DNA from: Codonopsis lanceolata | Lineage: Eukaryota; Streptophyta; Magnoliopsida; Asterales; Campanulaceae | Reading direction: 5' to 3' | DNA: 64,000 nucleotides | Assembly (NCBI GenBank): GCA_013146195.2 | Contig: CM028379.1 | Location: forward strand, 112,958,168 to 113,022,167 | Shown here: positions 32,677 through 43,655 of the stretch, piece after piece | How the letters are laid out: every line of letters begins with the position of its first letter | Numbering within the stretch: the first letter of the stretch is position 1 | Made by a program: the position numbers and the translations under genes | Notes under the pieces: generated by a model | Told to the model about the DNA's origin: nothing | The model's database searches: none | Seen by the model: only the letters and a program-made list of their open reading frames with translations

Positions 32677-33034
32677 CTGACACCTAAACCAAACAAAATC
32701 TTGATTATTGAGAACTCATATTTTTCCATTGTATGTGTTTATTTTAGAATTTGTATTGTTTTATTTATGATAATTTGTTGTTAGTAGATTATTTCATAAT
32801 TTTGATGTTAATTCCAAATTAAAATATTATTTTTATTGTTATTTTTAATGTTGGTTAATTTATTTAAAATAATTTATAAACCACAAAATGAATTGAACCA
32901 AACCAAACCGAGTGGTTCGGTCGGCTTGTTCCAAGTCTTATCTGCCTGGTTCGATTTGAGATTTTTGGAACCATTTAGCGGCCTTGTTTGTGGTTTTGCA
33001 TAAACCAAACCAAACCGAACCACTTACACCCCTA
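32399..33034. mobile_element. hAT-type MITE, family 1 copy a (636 bp)
   Basis: Ends TAGGGGTGTAAATC and complement TAGGGGTGTAAGTGG, with a perfect 8-bp duplication CCTCCAAC (32391-32398, 33035-33042). Subterminal regions consist of many GGTTCGGTTTGG/CCAAACCGAACC motifs. A TA microsatellite lies at 32650-32676. The second copy is at 59407-60066. Confidence 0.92.
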
Positions 33035-33119
33035 CCTCCAACTCTCTCCTTCATCTCAACAATTCTAACAAAACCCTTCCTCCTCTCGACGAAATCTATA
33101 TATATATATATATATATAT

Positions 33120-34178
33120 AGTTGGTGAGGAGCACTATGATTGTGCCACCTCACCCACTTTAGATAAATATTGATTCTTAGGCATCCATGTAAGACTTTT
33201 TTATTTTCAACATTACCTATTAATAATACCTATTAATATTCAATGTGATAAGGGTATTATCATATAGTTATATATAATAAATATAGTTTCTTCTATTGTC
33301 AATAGTAGAAGACTTATATTTAAAAACTTTACAACTAACATTACTTCTAACCAATGTGGGATAAAACTCTTCAAGGTGAGATATTACTTCTAATGACTCA
33401 CTTTTAACATCATACTTTAACCTTGATATCTTATTCATCCAAAACTTGATTTGGACAAATAAATATATCATTTCGATGTTCTGCCGAGTAGAACACATTC
33501 GCACAATTACTTTTGTCAACAAACAAATGACACGTAAAGAAATTTGTGCCTCAAGTTGCACAATTTCTTTCACTAAAAACACTAATTTTTTAATAAGTAT
33601 TATACTTTAACTCTTGATATTTTATTTATCCAAAACTCGATTTGACAAATAATATATATCATTTCGATGCTCACCGAGTAGAACACATTTGCGCAATTAC
33701 TTGCAACAAACAAATGACACATAAAGAAATTGCCTCAAGTTGCACAATTTCTCTAAAAACACTAATTTTTTAACAAATATTATACTTTAAGTCTTGATAT
33801 CTTATTATTCAAAACTCGATTTGGACAAATAAATATATCATTTTGATGCTCTCACTAGGTAGAACCATTTGCGCAATTACCTTCGCCAACAAACAAATGA
33901 CACGTAAAGAAATTGTGCCTCAAGTTGCACAATTTCTTTCACTAAAAACACTAATTTTTCAACAATAGAAGAGATGTATCCACATTGGTTAGAAATTGAT
34001 GTTGGTTTTAAAAATTCTATTATTAAGTACCAATAGAAGAAATGCATCATACATTGGTTGGAAAGTGATGTTGATTTTCAAAGTCACTAGAAAACCAAAG
34101 TTTTTAAAGCTTCCACATGGATGCTTTAGAATGAAAATTTATTCAAAGGTAGTGAGGTGGCACAAACTATAGATGTAT
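33120..34178. mobile_element. TIR element with internal ~180-bp tandem repeats
   Basis: The left end (TGTGCCACCTCACCCACTTT) and the inverted right end (TGTGCCACCTCACTACCTTT) share an inverted repeat of about 60 bp that includes GCATCCATGT. TA microsatellites flank both ends. Inside are three diverged tandem units of about 180 bp (near 33418, 33603, 33783 to 33960), each with GAGTAGAAC, CAACAAACAAATGACAC and a GCCTCAAGTTGCACAATTTC block. No ORF of note. The superfamily is undecided because a TA-rich target hides the duplication. Confidence 0.65.
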
Positions 34179-34870
34179 ATATATATATATATGATAAAAT
34201 ATTTATTATTATTACCAATAGAAGATGTATATCTCACATTGACTAGAAAATGATGTTTAGTTTAAATTATTTTATATTATTACCAATAAAAAAGAAATGT
34301 ATACACATTGTTTAAAAAGAAATAGATTTTAAAGTCTTTAGACTAAAGATTTCATTTTACAAGATATAAGTATATATATATATAGTGATGTTCTCACATG
34401 GTTACAAAATATTCTACTATTATTACCAATAGAAGAGATGTATTACACATTGGTTAGAAATTGATGTTTGTATTAAAATACTATTATTAATTACTAATTG
34501 AAAAGATGTATCATACATTTGTTATAAAGTGATGTTGGTTTTCAAATTTTTGATAAAAGATTTCTACAATTATTGGTTAAAAAATGATGTTGATTTTTAA
34601 TTATTTTAGATTATATAAAAGACTTACTATTATTAGCAATATAAGATATATATACTTTTGGTTTTCTAGCTATTAACTAATAATAATACATAATAATAAT
34701 CAATATGATAATGGGTATTAGTATTAGTATATATAACTTCTTCTATTGTCAATAGTAGAAGACTTATATTTAAAAAATTTACAACTAACATTACTTCTAA
34801 CCAATGTGGGATAAAACTCTTCAAGGTTAGATATTACTTCTAATGACTCACTTTTAACATCATACTTTAA
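34179..34870. repeat. dispersed ATTACCAATAGAAGA-type repeat field
   Basis: Degenerate copies of ACCAATAGAAGAGATGTAT...CACATTGGTTAGAAA..GATGTT occur repeatedly. The block 34740-34870 repeats 33297-33420 almost exactly and stops at the assembly gap. Confidence 0.75.
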
Positions 34871-34970
34871 NNNNNNNNNNNNNNNNNNNNNNNNNNNNNN
34901 NNNNNNNNNNNNNNNNNNNNNNNNNNNNNNNNNNNNNNNNNNNNNNNNNNNNNNNNNNNNNNNNNNNNNN
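34871..34970. other. assembly gap (100 N)
   Basis: Exactly 100 undetermined bases, a conventional gap size. The true length is unknown. It separates a duplicated AT-rich repeat from the broken pro/pol end of Athila copy A. Confidence 0.99.
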
Positions 34971-37663
34971 TTTTCCTCAAGATTATCTATCTCATTTCTT
35001 CAAAGAGAGATTTCAGAATCTCTACTTCATCTTCTTTAATTTCATAACTTTCTTCTACTACCTTTTCTGATTCATCAGAATTATTTACTTATGTTTTATT
35101 TCTTTACCTTCTTCATCTTTCTTTTTACTAGCTTCTAACTTTTCTTTCTCTAATCTTTCCTCTTCTTCTATTCTCTTTCAATTTCCTCAATGTCAATTTT
35201 TATGGGAGGGATAGGGCTATCATCATAGACAATAAATCTATCTCTCTCATAATCTTCCTCTTCTTCAAAAGTTTCGGTTGATAATTTTTCAATCTCATCT
35301 ATTGAAAACAAGCACTTATGTCACTAGGTCTATTCATAGCATCAAACACGTAAATTTCAACGTTTCACCTAGGACCGACATTGTGAGTTTACCATTTTTC
35401 ACATTAATCATTGTATTGGCGTTGCCATAAATGGTCTGCCTAACAATATTGGGACTTCATTATTGGTGCATATCTTCCTTTCCATCTCTAGAACCACAAA
35501 GTCAATCGGTATGATTAATTTATCAACTTTGAACTAGGATATCTTCCACTATACCCAAAGGATATTTAACTCGAACGATCGCCTAATTGTAATTGCATAG
35601 TAGTGGGTTTTAGTTCTCTAAACCTAATTGTTTATAGACCGCAAAAGGCATCAAATTAATACTTGCTCCTAAATCTAGCATTGCTTTCATTTTTAGAGCT
35701 TCCCAAGGAGACTTGGATATTAAAGCTACCAGGTCTTTCAACTTAGGTGGTAATTCGGTTGTAAAACGAACTTACGTTTTCGAAAAACAATCTTTTCATT
35801 GTTTTTCAAACTTGTGTTTCTTAGAGTGAAGATCTTTGAAAAACTTTGCATAAGCTGGAATATTTTTAATAACATTAAGCAAAGGTAAATTAGCATTTAC
35901 TTTGGATAACATATTATAAATTTCCGAAATTTGTTGTCCATTAGGTTTTCATAAGCCTTCTTGGAAAGCGGAATTGGAGGAACATAGGGTGGTGGAGCCA
36001 CAAGGTTCCTCTTCTTCATGATCCAACTCTTTTTCAACTTCAATTGTATTATCTTTATTTGGAATTTCTTTTTCTTTTTCTTGTTCCTTATTTGGAACAT
36101 CTACTTCTACTTCTTTTTCTACCTCATGATTACTCAAGTCATTATTCTCTTTATTACTATCACTATCTTTCTCGATTTCTTTTTCAATTACCTTTTCAGA
36201 ATTTTCTATTGTAGCGGGCACATTAGAAGAAGGATCAGGATCACTTACCTCTTCACCTATCACCTTACCGCTTCGCAAGACGGTGATTGACTTGGCTTGC
36301 TCAGTTTGACTAGGGAACTTCCCTTCTTCTCTTTTATCAACTTGAATTCGCAATGTGTTTCTTTAGATTTTCAATTTCTTCAAGCATGTACTTCATCAAA
36401 GCTACTTGTCCTTTACTAGCTACTTCTTGCTTGGGAACTTCTTCAATTCTCAATTGATTTTGATTTGGCAATTGTGGAGGTTGTGGTGGTTGAGGTTGGA
36501 ACTGTTGAGGTTGCAAAGGCCTATTTCCTCCCCAAGAAAAGTTAGGATGATTCCTCCAACCAGGATTATACGTGTTTGAATAGGGATCATTCCTTGGCCT
36601 TTGAGGGTACATATTCATAGCATTAACTTTGTTCGGAAATACATAGCACTTGACGGACAAAAATTAGTAGCATGAGAATATAATCCACATAAAGCACATG
36701 CTTCTTGAATTTGCCAATTTTCAAATTGAGCTTGTGTATTTGAATTATCTTGCAATTGATATAGGCTCCTATTTTTACCTCTAGCACTTTTCTGTTGGGA
36801 ATTAATGCTTAGCATCTCAAATAATTCTTCTAGTGCTTACGGTGTCATTCTATTAATAGAACCACCAATGCACTATCAACCATAGTTTGTAAGCTTTGGC
36901 GAAAGACCATGATAAAATTGAAGCACTAACACATGTTGAGCCAAATTATGATGAGGACACATAATAAGCGATTTTTAAATCTATCCCACGACTCATGGAA
37001 TGTTTCACACAGTTCATTTTGGAATGACATGATTTGTTTTCTATACTGTAAGAGATGCATGTTTGTAAAATTTACTCATAAACAAATCATATAATTGTGC
37101 TCAAGTATAAACACTATTTGGTGTTAGGTTCATAAACCATCTCTTTGCCAATTCTTTTAATGCACTGGGAAAATATTTCATTTTGATTTGATCTTCAGTC
37201 AACCCTCCTAAAGGAAAAGTACTCATCATGTATTCATATTCTCTTAAGAAACTGACAGGATCTTCATGGGGCATCCCATGAAAAGATGGTATGACATTAA
37301 AATAATGACCTTTTAACTCAAAATTCCTAACAGCATCTGGCAAGACTAAACATGATGTCACAACATTTAATGAAGGTCTACTAAAGTCATTAATAGTTCT
37401 TTGATTTACCACTACTTCCATATTTCTTCTTGCAGCTCTTCTTCTCTTTGATTCCTATTGTTGGGTCAACTAGGTTTTCGAGGATTACGATTATTGTTAT
37501 TCTCTTCCATTGTAGGATCTACCAGGGGATCCTCTTGATTCAATTGGTCTTGATTATCAGGCTCGAAAGCTAGATTTCCAAAAACTTCTTGATTTCTTCT
37601 AACAATATTTATATCTTGATTTAAGTTTACCAATTTAGGATTCAAAGATCTACGACCGTGCAT
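34971..37663 (-). pseudogene. gag: Athila copy A gag-pro
   Basis: Broken frames. The gag N-terminus is 37663-37466. The capsid core (37421-37101) has NVIPSFHGMPHEDPVSFLREY and WFMNLTPNSVYT. A zinc-knuckle remnant, CALCGLYSHATNFC, is at about 36700. The linker YNPGWRNHPNFSWGGN is followed by a Gln/Pro-rich tract (36660-36337). A Glu/Lys-rich linker with EGKFPSQTEQAKSITVLRSG (36353-35949) and a decayed protease region follow. The same order and wording recur in copy B at 43656-45472, so they are one family. Numerous frameshifts. Confidence 0.85.
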
Positions 37664-37840
37664 AAAAATAATTTAAAGCAATTTAAAAGCAACTAACTAT
37701 TAAAATAAAATAAAATCTTTTTGTATTTTTATTTTTATGAAAACTGAAAATTAAACTAAAAACTAAATTAAATTAAAAACTACGCTACCAACAAACTAAC
37801 TACGTGAACTAGCTTGTCCCCGACAAAAAACTTGATCGAT
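34971..37840 (-). mobile_element. Athila/Tat-type gypsy copy A, internal region cut by gap
   Basis: A minus-strand element with its 5' LTR to the right (37833-39132). Next to the LTR is a remnant primer site: plus-strand TCCCCGAC joined to AAAAAACTTGATCG, as if the middle of the usual Athila primer region were deleted. Gag to protease survive; RT, RNase H, integrase and the 3' LTR are lost in or beyond the gap. Confidence 0.82.
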
Positions 37841-39132
37841 GTTTTATTTAATCTTTTTCCTTGCAAGTGAACAAGACTATTATAGAATAGTATTGGAAGC
37901 AAGGGTCGAACCCACAGAGACAAGTGATCACGAATAGTGCAATTTATCAATAGCAAATTATTAACCTAAGGGGGGTTTTTATGTTTAATTTTACTCTAAC
38001 TACTATTTATAGATGCTTAACTAATTAGATAGTAATAACAGATATGAAGATCTTATGATGGGTGGCAATCTAGGATTCTGGGTTTCACTTATATCTCCTT
38101 TATGTTCAATTCATAATAATGTCATTCAATGTCTTGGAGTTCGTTCACTAAAAATAGATATAGTCGTTGAACAATTGGTTCGGCCTCCATCCCATAAAAT
38201 TCATCCATTCTATATCCTAAGCACATGAACTGTTAATCTAGCGTCACCTAGATTTATGATCTATCGTCACCTAGATCATGTAAGAACACAGTCCTAACTT
38301 ATCACTCTCGTGCATCGATAGGTCCAATTTATTGTGTTGGTGAGCCGATTATGCGACATATGCACTTGGTCATGCGTTATCCGCACCTCTAAGCCTTTAT
38401 TATTTGCGATTACATTCATTTGTTCAAAGCAAAATAATATAGGGGTTGATAAACAACACAATCAACAAGCATTGAATGAACATATATATAAGAATCAAAA
38501 CATAAATTCGATACAAGTTACCTCCCACCTCCTAGATTATGGATGATTTAGTTCATCATAGACAATGAACAGCACATGGAGATGATCGGATACATGATTT
38601 GATCTTCAATACTTGGAATTACATAATCTAACTATGTTATACAATCTAAAACTACCTAAAAACTACCTAAAGAGAGCTTCCAGCTGTCCTCCTTATGCTT
38701 TGGCTCGGCATCTGGCTTCTATATATACTCGGGAGTTGTAATCGGATCGAATGACTGTGTGAAAATCCGAATAGGTCGCATTCTGACCACCTTGCGGTCG
38801 CAAGTCTTTGACATGAGGTCTCGATGGGTGGCCTTTTGATTTCTTGGTTTCTGGCTCGAGGACCCGTACTGCCTACCTTGCGGTCGCAAGGTCTGAGGCA
38901 CCTTGCGTCCACAAGGTGTCCAGTGATGACAGCTTTTATCTTTTCTTCCTTTTTCCTTTTCGGCCCTTCTTGAAATTTGCACTTAAAACCCTGGAGTTTC
39001 GCGTATTTTCACAAATAATCCTGAAACTTATAAAACTCACCGAAAACATATATTAGTAACCAAAAGCCTCGTGAAATAGCATAATTTAAGTCATAGAAGT
39101 ATATAAAATCGACGTATAAAATACATCGATCA
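37833..39132 (-). repeat. 5' LTR of Athila copy A (about 1.3 kb)
   Basis: The ends are an inverted pair, TGATCGATGT on the left and ACATCGATCA on the right, giving TG...CA. A TATA box on the minus strand (TATATATAG, about 38720-38728) has CCTTGCG-NN-CGCAAGG inverted repeats 60-200 bp upstream (38790-38916). The LTR starts in the middle of a PF20167-like reading frame, marking the insertion point. Boundaries could be one or two bases longer. Confidence 0.78.
38790..38916. repeat. three inverted repeats CTTGCG-NN-CGCAAG in Athila LTR A
   Basis: Copies at 38790-38804, 38876-38891 and 38901-38916 have centres GT, GT and TC. The last has one CG-to-CA change. Confidence 0.95.
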
Positions 39133-39740
39133 ACACCGTGTGCTGGTGGCTCGAAGGCATGAGGCGTGCACAGATAAATTTGAACACAACTTTGGTCGTG
39201 TTCGTGAGATGGGTCTCGTCCATGGTGCGGGGACCAAATGGTAGACCTTGATGGTAGGTCCAAGCCGCGTCAAGTGTTGCGATTTCCGTATTTAACACCG
39301 GGAGAGGGACAGGGTCGGCGATGTGGATACTGTATTGGTCAGTACCACTCGCAAAGTTGGTAGTGCCAAAATAATGGTTTATGCTTTGGGGTGAAAAATT
39401 GACATCTCTACCCCTGACAGCTGTATGGTCAACTACCTCGCCAGAAATGGAAATACGCCCGTTGGCATAGAATTCATGGACTAAGGCCACAATGGCCCCG
39501 ACGGGGCCACGCGAAGATTGCCCCACCTTCGACGTTTGAAGTGGGCAGGGAGAGCAAAATCCTGAGCCTTAAATCCCATCTCAGGGATTATGTTTTTGGA
39601 GAGTTTCCTATTGTAGCTCTCCGATGCCTCGTAAGATACGAACCTAGTGGGGTCATAATGTTGCTCCTCCTATTAAGAGCGGGACGAGGATGGGTCGGTG
39701 TTTCTATGCTTAGGGGTCATTATTTATAGGCACAAAAAAA
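39133..39740 (-). pseudogene. PF20167-like retroelement ORF, interrupted by LTR A
   Basis: The minus strand starts ATGACCCCTAAGCAT (about 39731) and reads MTPKHRNTDPSSSRS. A TRFVSYEASESYNRKLSKN segment follows. After a frameshift near 39520 comes VALVHEFYANGRISISGE, VRGRDVNFSPQSINHYFG, and ICARLMPSSHQHTV. This matches, from memory, the 'putative plant transposon protein' domain that accompanies gypsy-type elements; its function is unknown. The frame ends abruptly where LTR A begins. Confidence 0.65.
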
Positions 39741-40486
39741 ATAAAGTCTACGCTCTTTTAAAAATTAGAATTTACCAACCTAACAAAAACAACTAAAGCA
39801 TGCACGTAGATAAAAATAAATCTAACACCTAACATGCAAAAATTTTGACAAATCAAAAATTTAATGAAGAAGGGATAGAAGATACGTGGATTGTGCAATG
39901 CGTTTTAGCACGGATGATGAGTTGGCAGGAATTCTGAAGCTTTCTTGTTGGCAACAATGGTGACTTCTTCTTCTTCAAGTCTTGAATGGGGTGAGATGGA
40001 GGATGGAGATGAGAGAGCTTGAAGGGGGAAACCTTGAGTTGAACTTAACCGGAATTAAGGAGCTTCGCCAGAGATTTGTAAGAGAGAGATAGAGAGAGAT
40101 TGCCGGAATTTGAAGGGGAAAGCTGAATTTCTGTGAGCTGCTGTGACTGCCCGTATCTGGCTTATAAAGAGGGCCTTGCGTCCGCAAGGTACCCAGTCAA
40201 AGGGGCATGGAAGATGATGCAGACTTGTGGGGGCAATGGTATTTTAGGCTTGCAGCCGCATGCTTCACGTGTTTTGTCATTATTAGGGCCTTGCGATCGC
40301 AAGGTATTTTAGGCCTTGCTTCCGCAAGGTCCACATAATCTTCAACCCTGGGGAGCTGCTTCACAGATTTTGGCAGTTTTCGTTTTAGTTCTTCCGTTAC
40401 GTTCCGTTAAGTCCGTTTCTTTCCTGCACTCGGAAAATTCTACACAAACTTCTAAACTAAAATATTAGAAACATATAAATACAACA
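39741..40486 (-). repeat. LTR-like region between Athila B and the PF20167-like ORF
   Basis: On the minus strand it follows the Athila B purine tract and begins TGTTGTATTTATATG (40486). Three CCTTGCG-type inverted repeats (40174-40329) lie directly upstream of a TATA box (TTTATAAG, 40161-40168). A leader-like region runs toward the PF20167-like ORF. It may serve as 3' LTR of copy B and 5' LTR of a neighbouring element. The lower boundary is unresolved. Confidence 0.5.
40174..40329. repeat. three inverted repeats CCTTGCG-NN-CGCAAGG beside a TATA box
   Basis: Copies at 40174-40189 (centre TC), 40289-40304 (AT) and 40314-40329 (one arm changed, CCTTGCT). The first ends about six bases from the TATA box on the minus strand. 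Confidence 0.95.
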
Positions 40487-40495
40487 CTAAGATGT

Positions 40496-40511
40496 TTTTC
40501 TCCCCCAAACT
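40496..40511 (-). other. polypurine tract of Athila copy B
   Basis: The minus strand reads GTTTGGGGGAGAAAAA, typical of the Athila/Tat plus-strand primer. It lies about ten bases before the presumed LTR start. Confidence 0.7.
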
Positions 40512-40664
40512 TGAATTATCCCAATACTGGAAAATATTTAAATTAAATGTCCATAATTAAATAAGACGAAGAACAACATATTTAAATTACACTACGAAAG
40601 CAAATAAAATTTCATCAAAGTAGGTTGCCTCCCACCTAGCGCACTTGTTTAACGCCTTTGGCTC

Positions 40665-41786
40665 GACCCAACTACAAACCAATTCTCTCGAGGGTTCGGT
40701 GTCAGAGAGACGAATGAGTTATATTGTTTTCTCAACTAACATGGGTTCAAGGTATGGTTTGAGTCGGTGACCATTAATTTTAAATATCTCATTGGTCTTT
40801 GGATTTTTTATATCGATGGCTCCATACAGATAAATTTGAACTATAATGAAAGGACCATACCATTTTGATTTTTAATTTTCCTGGAAATAATCTGAGTCTA
40901 GAATTAAAAAGAAGTACCTTCAATCTTGGACGTTACATCTTGTTAGCCAGTCCCATATCATGGTATTTCTTGGTCTTTTCATTATAGATTTTTGCGTTCT
41001 CATACGAATTTAATCTATGCTCTTCTAATTCATTTAACTGAAAGAGTCTTTCTTCACCAGCCAAAGTTAGGTCAAAATTAAGAGCTTTAATGGCCCAATA
41101 GGCCTTATGTTCAATTTCTACTGGAAAATGACAAGCTTTGCCATGCACCATCCTATAAAGACTCATACCTATTGGGGTTTTATATGCAGTTCGATATGCC
41201 CAAAGAACATCTTTAAGTTTTGATTCCCAATCCTTACGATTTGGTCTAACAGTCTTTTCCAAGACTGTTTTTATCTGCCTATTGCTAACTTCTACTTGGC
41301 CAGATGATATGGTGTAGCTAGCTTGTGAGTTACACCATGTTTTCTAAGGCTCGAATTTAATAATCTATTAGTGAAATGTGTTCCCTGGTCACTAATTACA
41401 GCCTTCGGTACTCCATACCGAGCAAATATATCGTCCAAAAACTTAACAACAGTTTGGCCATCATTATTTCGAGTGGCTATGGCTTCTATCCATTTGGACA
41501 CATAATCAACAGCAACTAAAATATATTCACAACCATTAGAGACTGGAAAAGGACCCATAAAGTCAATACCCCAACCATAAAAAATTTCAACAACTATATT
41601 ATTATGCAAGGGCATCTCATTCCTTTTACTAATTCCGTCAGTTCTTTGGCATTTATCACATGTTTTGCAGAATATTTCAGAGTCTCTAAGAACCGTAGGC
41701 CAATATAACCCAGATTGCATGATTTTCCTAGCAGGTTTGCTACCACTAAAATGACCACCACAAGAGTATTCATGACAGAATGCCAT
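40665..41786 (-). pseudogene. Athila copy B integrase
   Basis: The frame 41786-41292 has the HHCC-type finger (MAFCHEYSCGGHFSG, then CKTCDKCQRT) and the DDE core: GIDFMGPFP first Asp, VISDQGTHFTN second Asp. A frame change near 41280 leads to 41262-40933, with AYRTAYKTPIGMSLYRMVHGKACHFPVE and a Lys-rich C-terminus. The remaining C-terminal region runs in broken frames to about 40665. No separate env-like ORF is seen downstream. Confidence 0.85.
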
Positions 41787-42020
41787 AATACTTTGTTGAT
41801 CTTGTTCTGGAATACATCTCCTAATTATAGAGTCTAAACATATTTTGAATAAATGTGGTTCTTCCCAAAAATACTGTTTTGCATCAGTTAAACATTTCTT
41901 TCTTTGATAAAAATCAAAAATCAGGATTGATAATATCAGCTACATGATAATTAACAAAATCAGCATACCGATGTTCAAAATTTTTAGCTGCTAGTAATTG
42001 TTCATCAGGGAAATCTTCAT

Positions 42021-43649
42021 TCATAGGGATTTTGTTATCAAGAAATTGACGTTCAAGTAAAGGTAAAATTCCAACCTAGACAAATGGTCGGCTACAACAT
42101 TTTCTGTTCCCTTTTTATCTTTAATAGTAATGTCAAATTCTTGGAGTAATAACATCCATCTTATGAGTCTAGGCTTTGCCTTCTTCTTACTCAAAAGATA
42201 TTTTAGGGCTGCATGATCAGAGAATATGATAACATTTGAACCCAACAAGTAGGACCTAAATTTTTCTAATGCATACACAACTGCTAAAAATTCTTTTTTT
42301 GTGGTTGTATAATTGAGTTGTGCATCATTCAATGTCCTACTCACATAATGAATCACATAGGGTTTCTTATCTATCCTTTGTCCTAACACAACTCCAATAA
42401 CGAAATCCGAAGCATCGCACATGATTTCGAAAGGGAGAGACCCATCAAGGCTGGTTAAAATAGGGGCTAATGTTAATTGTTCTTTTAACAAATTAAATAC
42501 GTTTAAGCATTCTTGGTCAAATATGAATTCAGTATCTTTTGCCAGGAGATTACATAAAGGTTTACAGATTTTTGAAATGTCTTTTATAAATCTTCTGTAG
42601 AAACTTGCATGTCCTAAAAAACTTCTAACACCTTTGACTGAAGTTGGGGGAGGTAATTGTGATATAACTTCAATTTTAGCCTTATCAACTTCAATTCCTT
42701 TGTTAGACACAACGTGACCTAAAACTATCCCATGTTTAACCATGAAATGACTTTTCTCCCAACTTAGGGTCAAATTAGTTTCACAACATTTCTTTAAAAC
42801 CAATGTTAGATTTTCTAGGCAATGATCAAAAGAATTTCCAAATACTGAGAAATCATCCATAAATACTTCGACACATCTTTCCACTAAATCAGAAAATATA
42901 GAAATCATGTATCTTTGAAAAATAGCTGGGGCATTACATAGTCCGAAGGGCATTCTCCTAAACGCAAAGGTACCAAAGGGACATGTAAATATGGTTTTCT
43001 CTTGATCTTCTGGTGCCACTGGAATTTAATTATAACCAGAAAAACCATCAAGAAAACAGTAATACTCATGGCCAGCTAATCTTTCAAGGATTTGGTTAAT
43101 AAAAGGCAAGGGAAAGTGATCCTTCCGTGTTGCTGCATTTAATTTCCTCAAATCTATGCACATCCTATAACCAGTAATAGTTTTTGTGGGAACTAACTCA
43201 TTTTTCTCATTCTTAAAGACAGTAATTCCTGATTTCTTTGGAACTACTTGGACTGGACTAACTCATTTACTATCAGATATCGGGTAAATTATACCCGCAT
43301 CAAGAAGCTTAAGCACTTTTTTTCTAACTGTTTCTTCCATATGAGGGTTAAGTCTTCTTTGTCTTTCTCTAGAAGGTTTACTACCTTCTTCTAAATGAAT
43401 TCTATCCATACACATATAAGGACTAATTCCTTTCAAATCCGCTAAGGACCAACCTATAGCTTCTCTATGTGTCCATAGAACTTTTAACAGACTTGATTCT
43501 TGTTCTTCTGATAAATCTGCAGCAATTATAACGGGTAAAGTTTTACCTTTCCCTAAAAATACATATTTTAAATGGGACGGTAATGGCTTTAATTCTACTT
43601 CAGGAAGGGATTTAACAGACGAAATAAACTTAGGAATTTCTGATTTCAC
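42021..43649 (-). pseudogene. Athila copy B reverse transcriptase and RNase H
   Basis: The upstream RT part (43649-43263) has LKGISPYMCMDRIHLE and MEETVRKKVLKLLDAGIIYPI. The core frame (43019-42021) contains the catalytic EVFMDDFSVFG, GHVVSNKGIEVDKAKIE, and RNase H with IMCDASDFVIG, KKEFLAVVYALEKFR, SDHAALKYLLSKK and VVADHLSRL. Between them two in-frame stops, at about 43261 and 43028, interrupt an otherwise readable frame. Both fit single C-to-T type changes (Trp and Gln codons). Confidence 0.9.
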
Positions 43650-43655
43650 TGTTTC

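Noticed and set aside
35949..36353. Acidic Glu/Lys-rich ORF considered as a host gene
   Set aside because: Its beginning (EGKFPSQTEQAKSITVLRSG) is the gag-pro linker shared with Athila copy B.
39541..39729. Plus-strand 62-codon ORF
   Set aside because: Antisense shadow of the PF20167-like frame.
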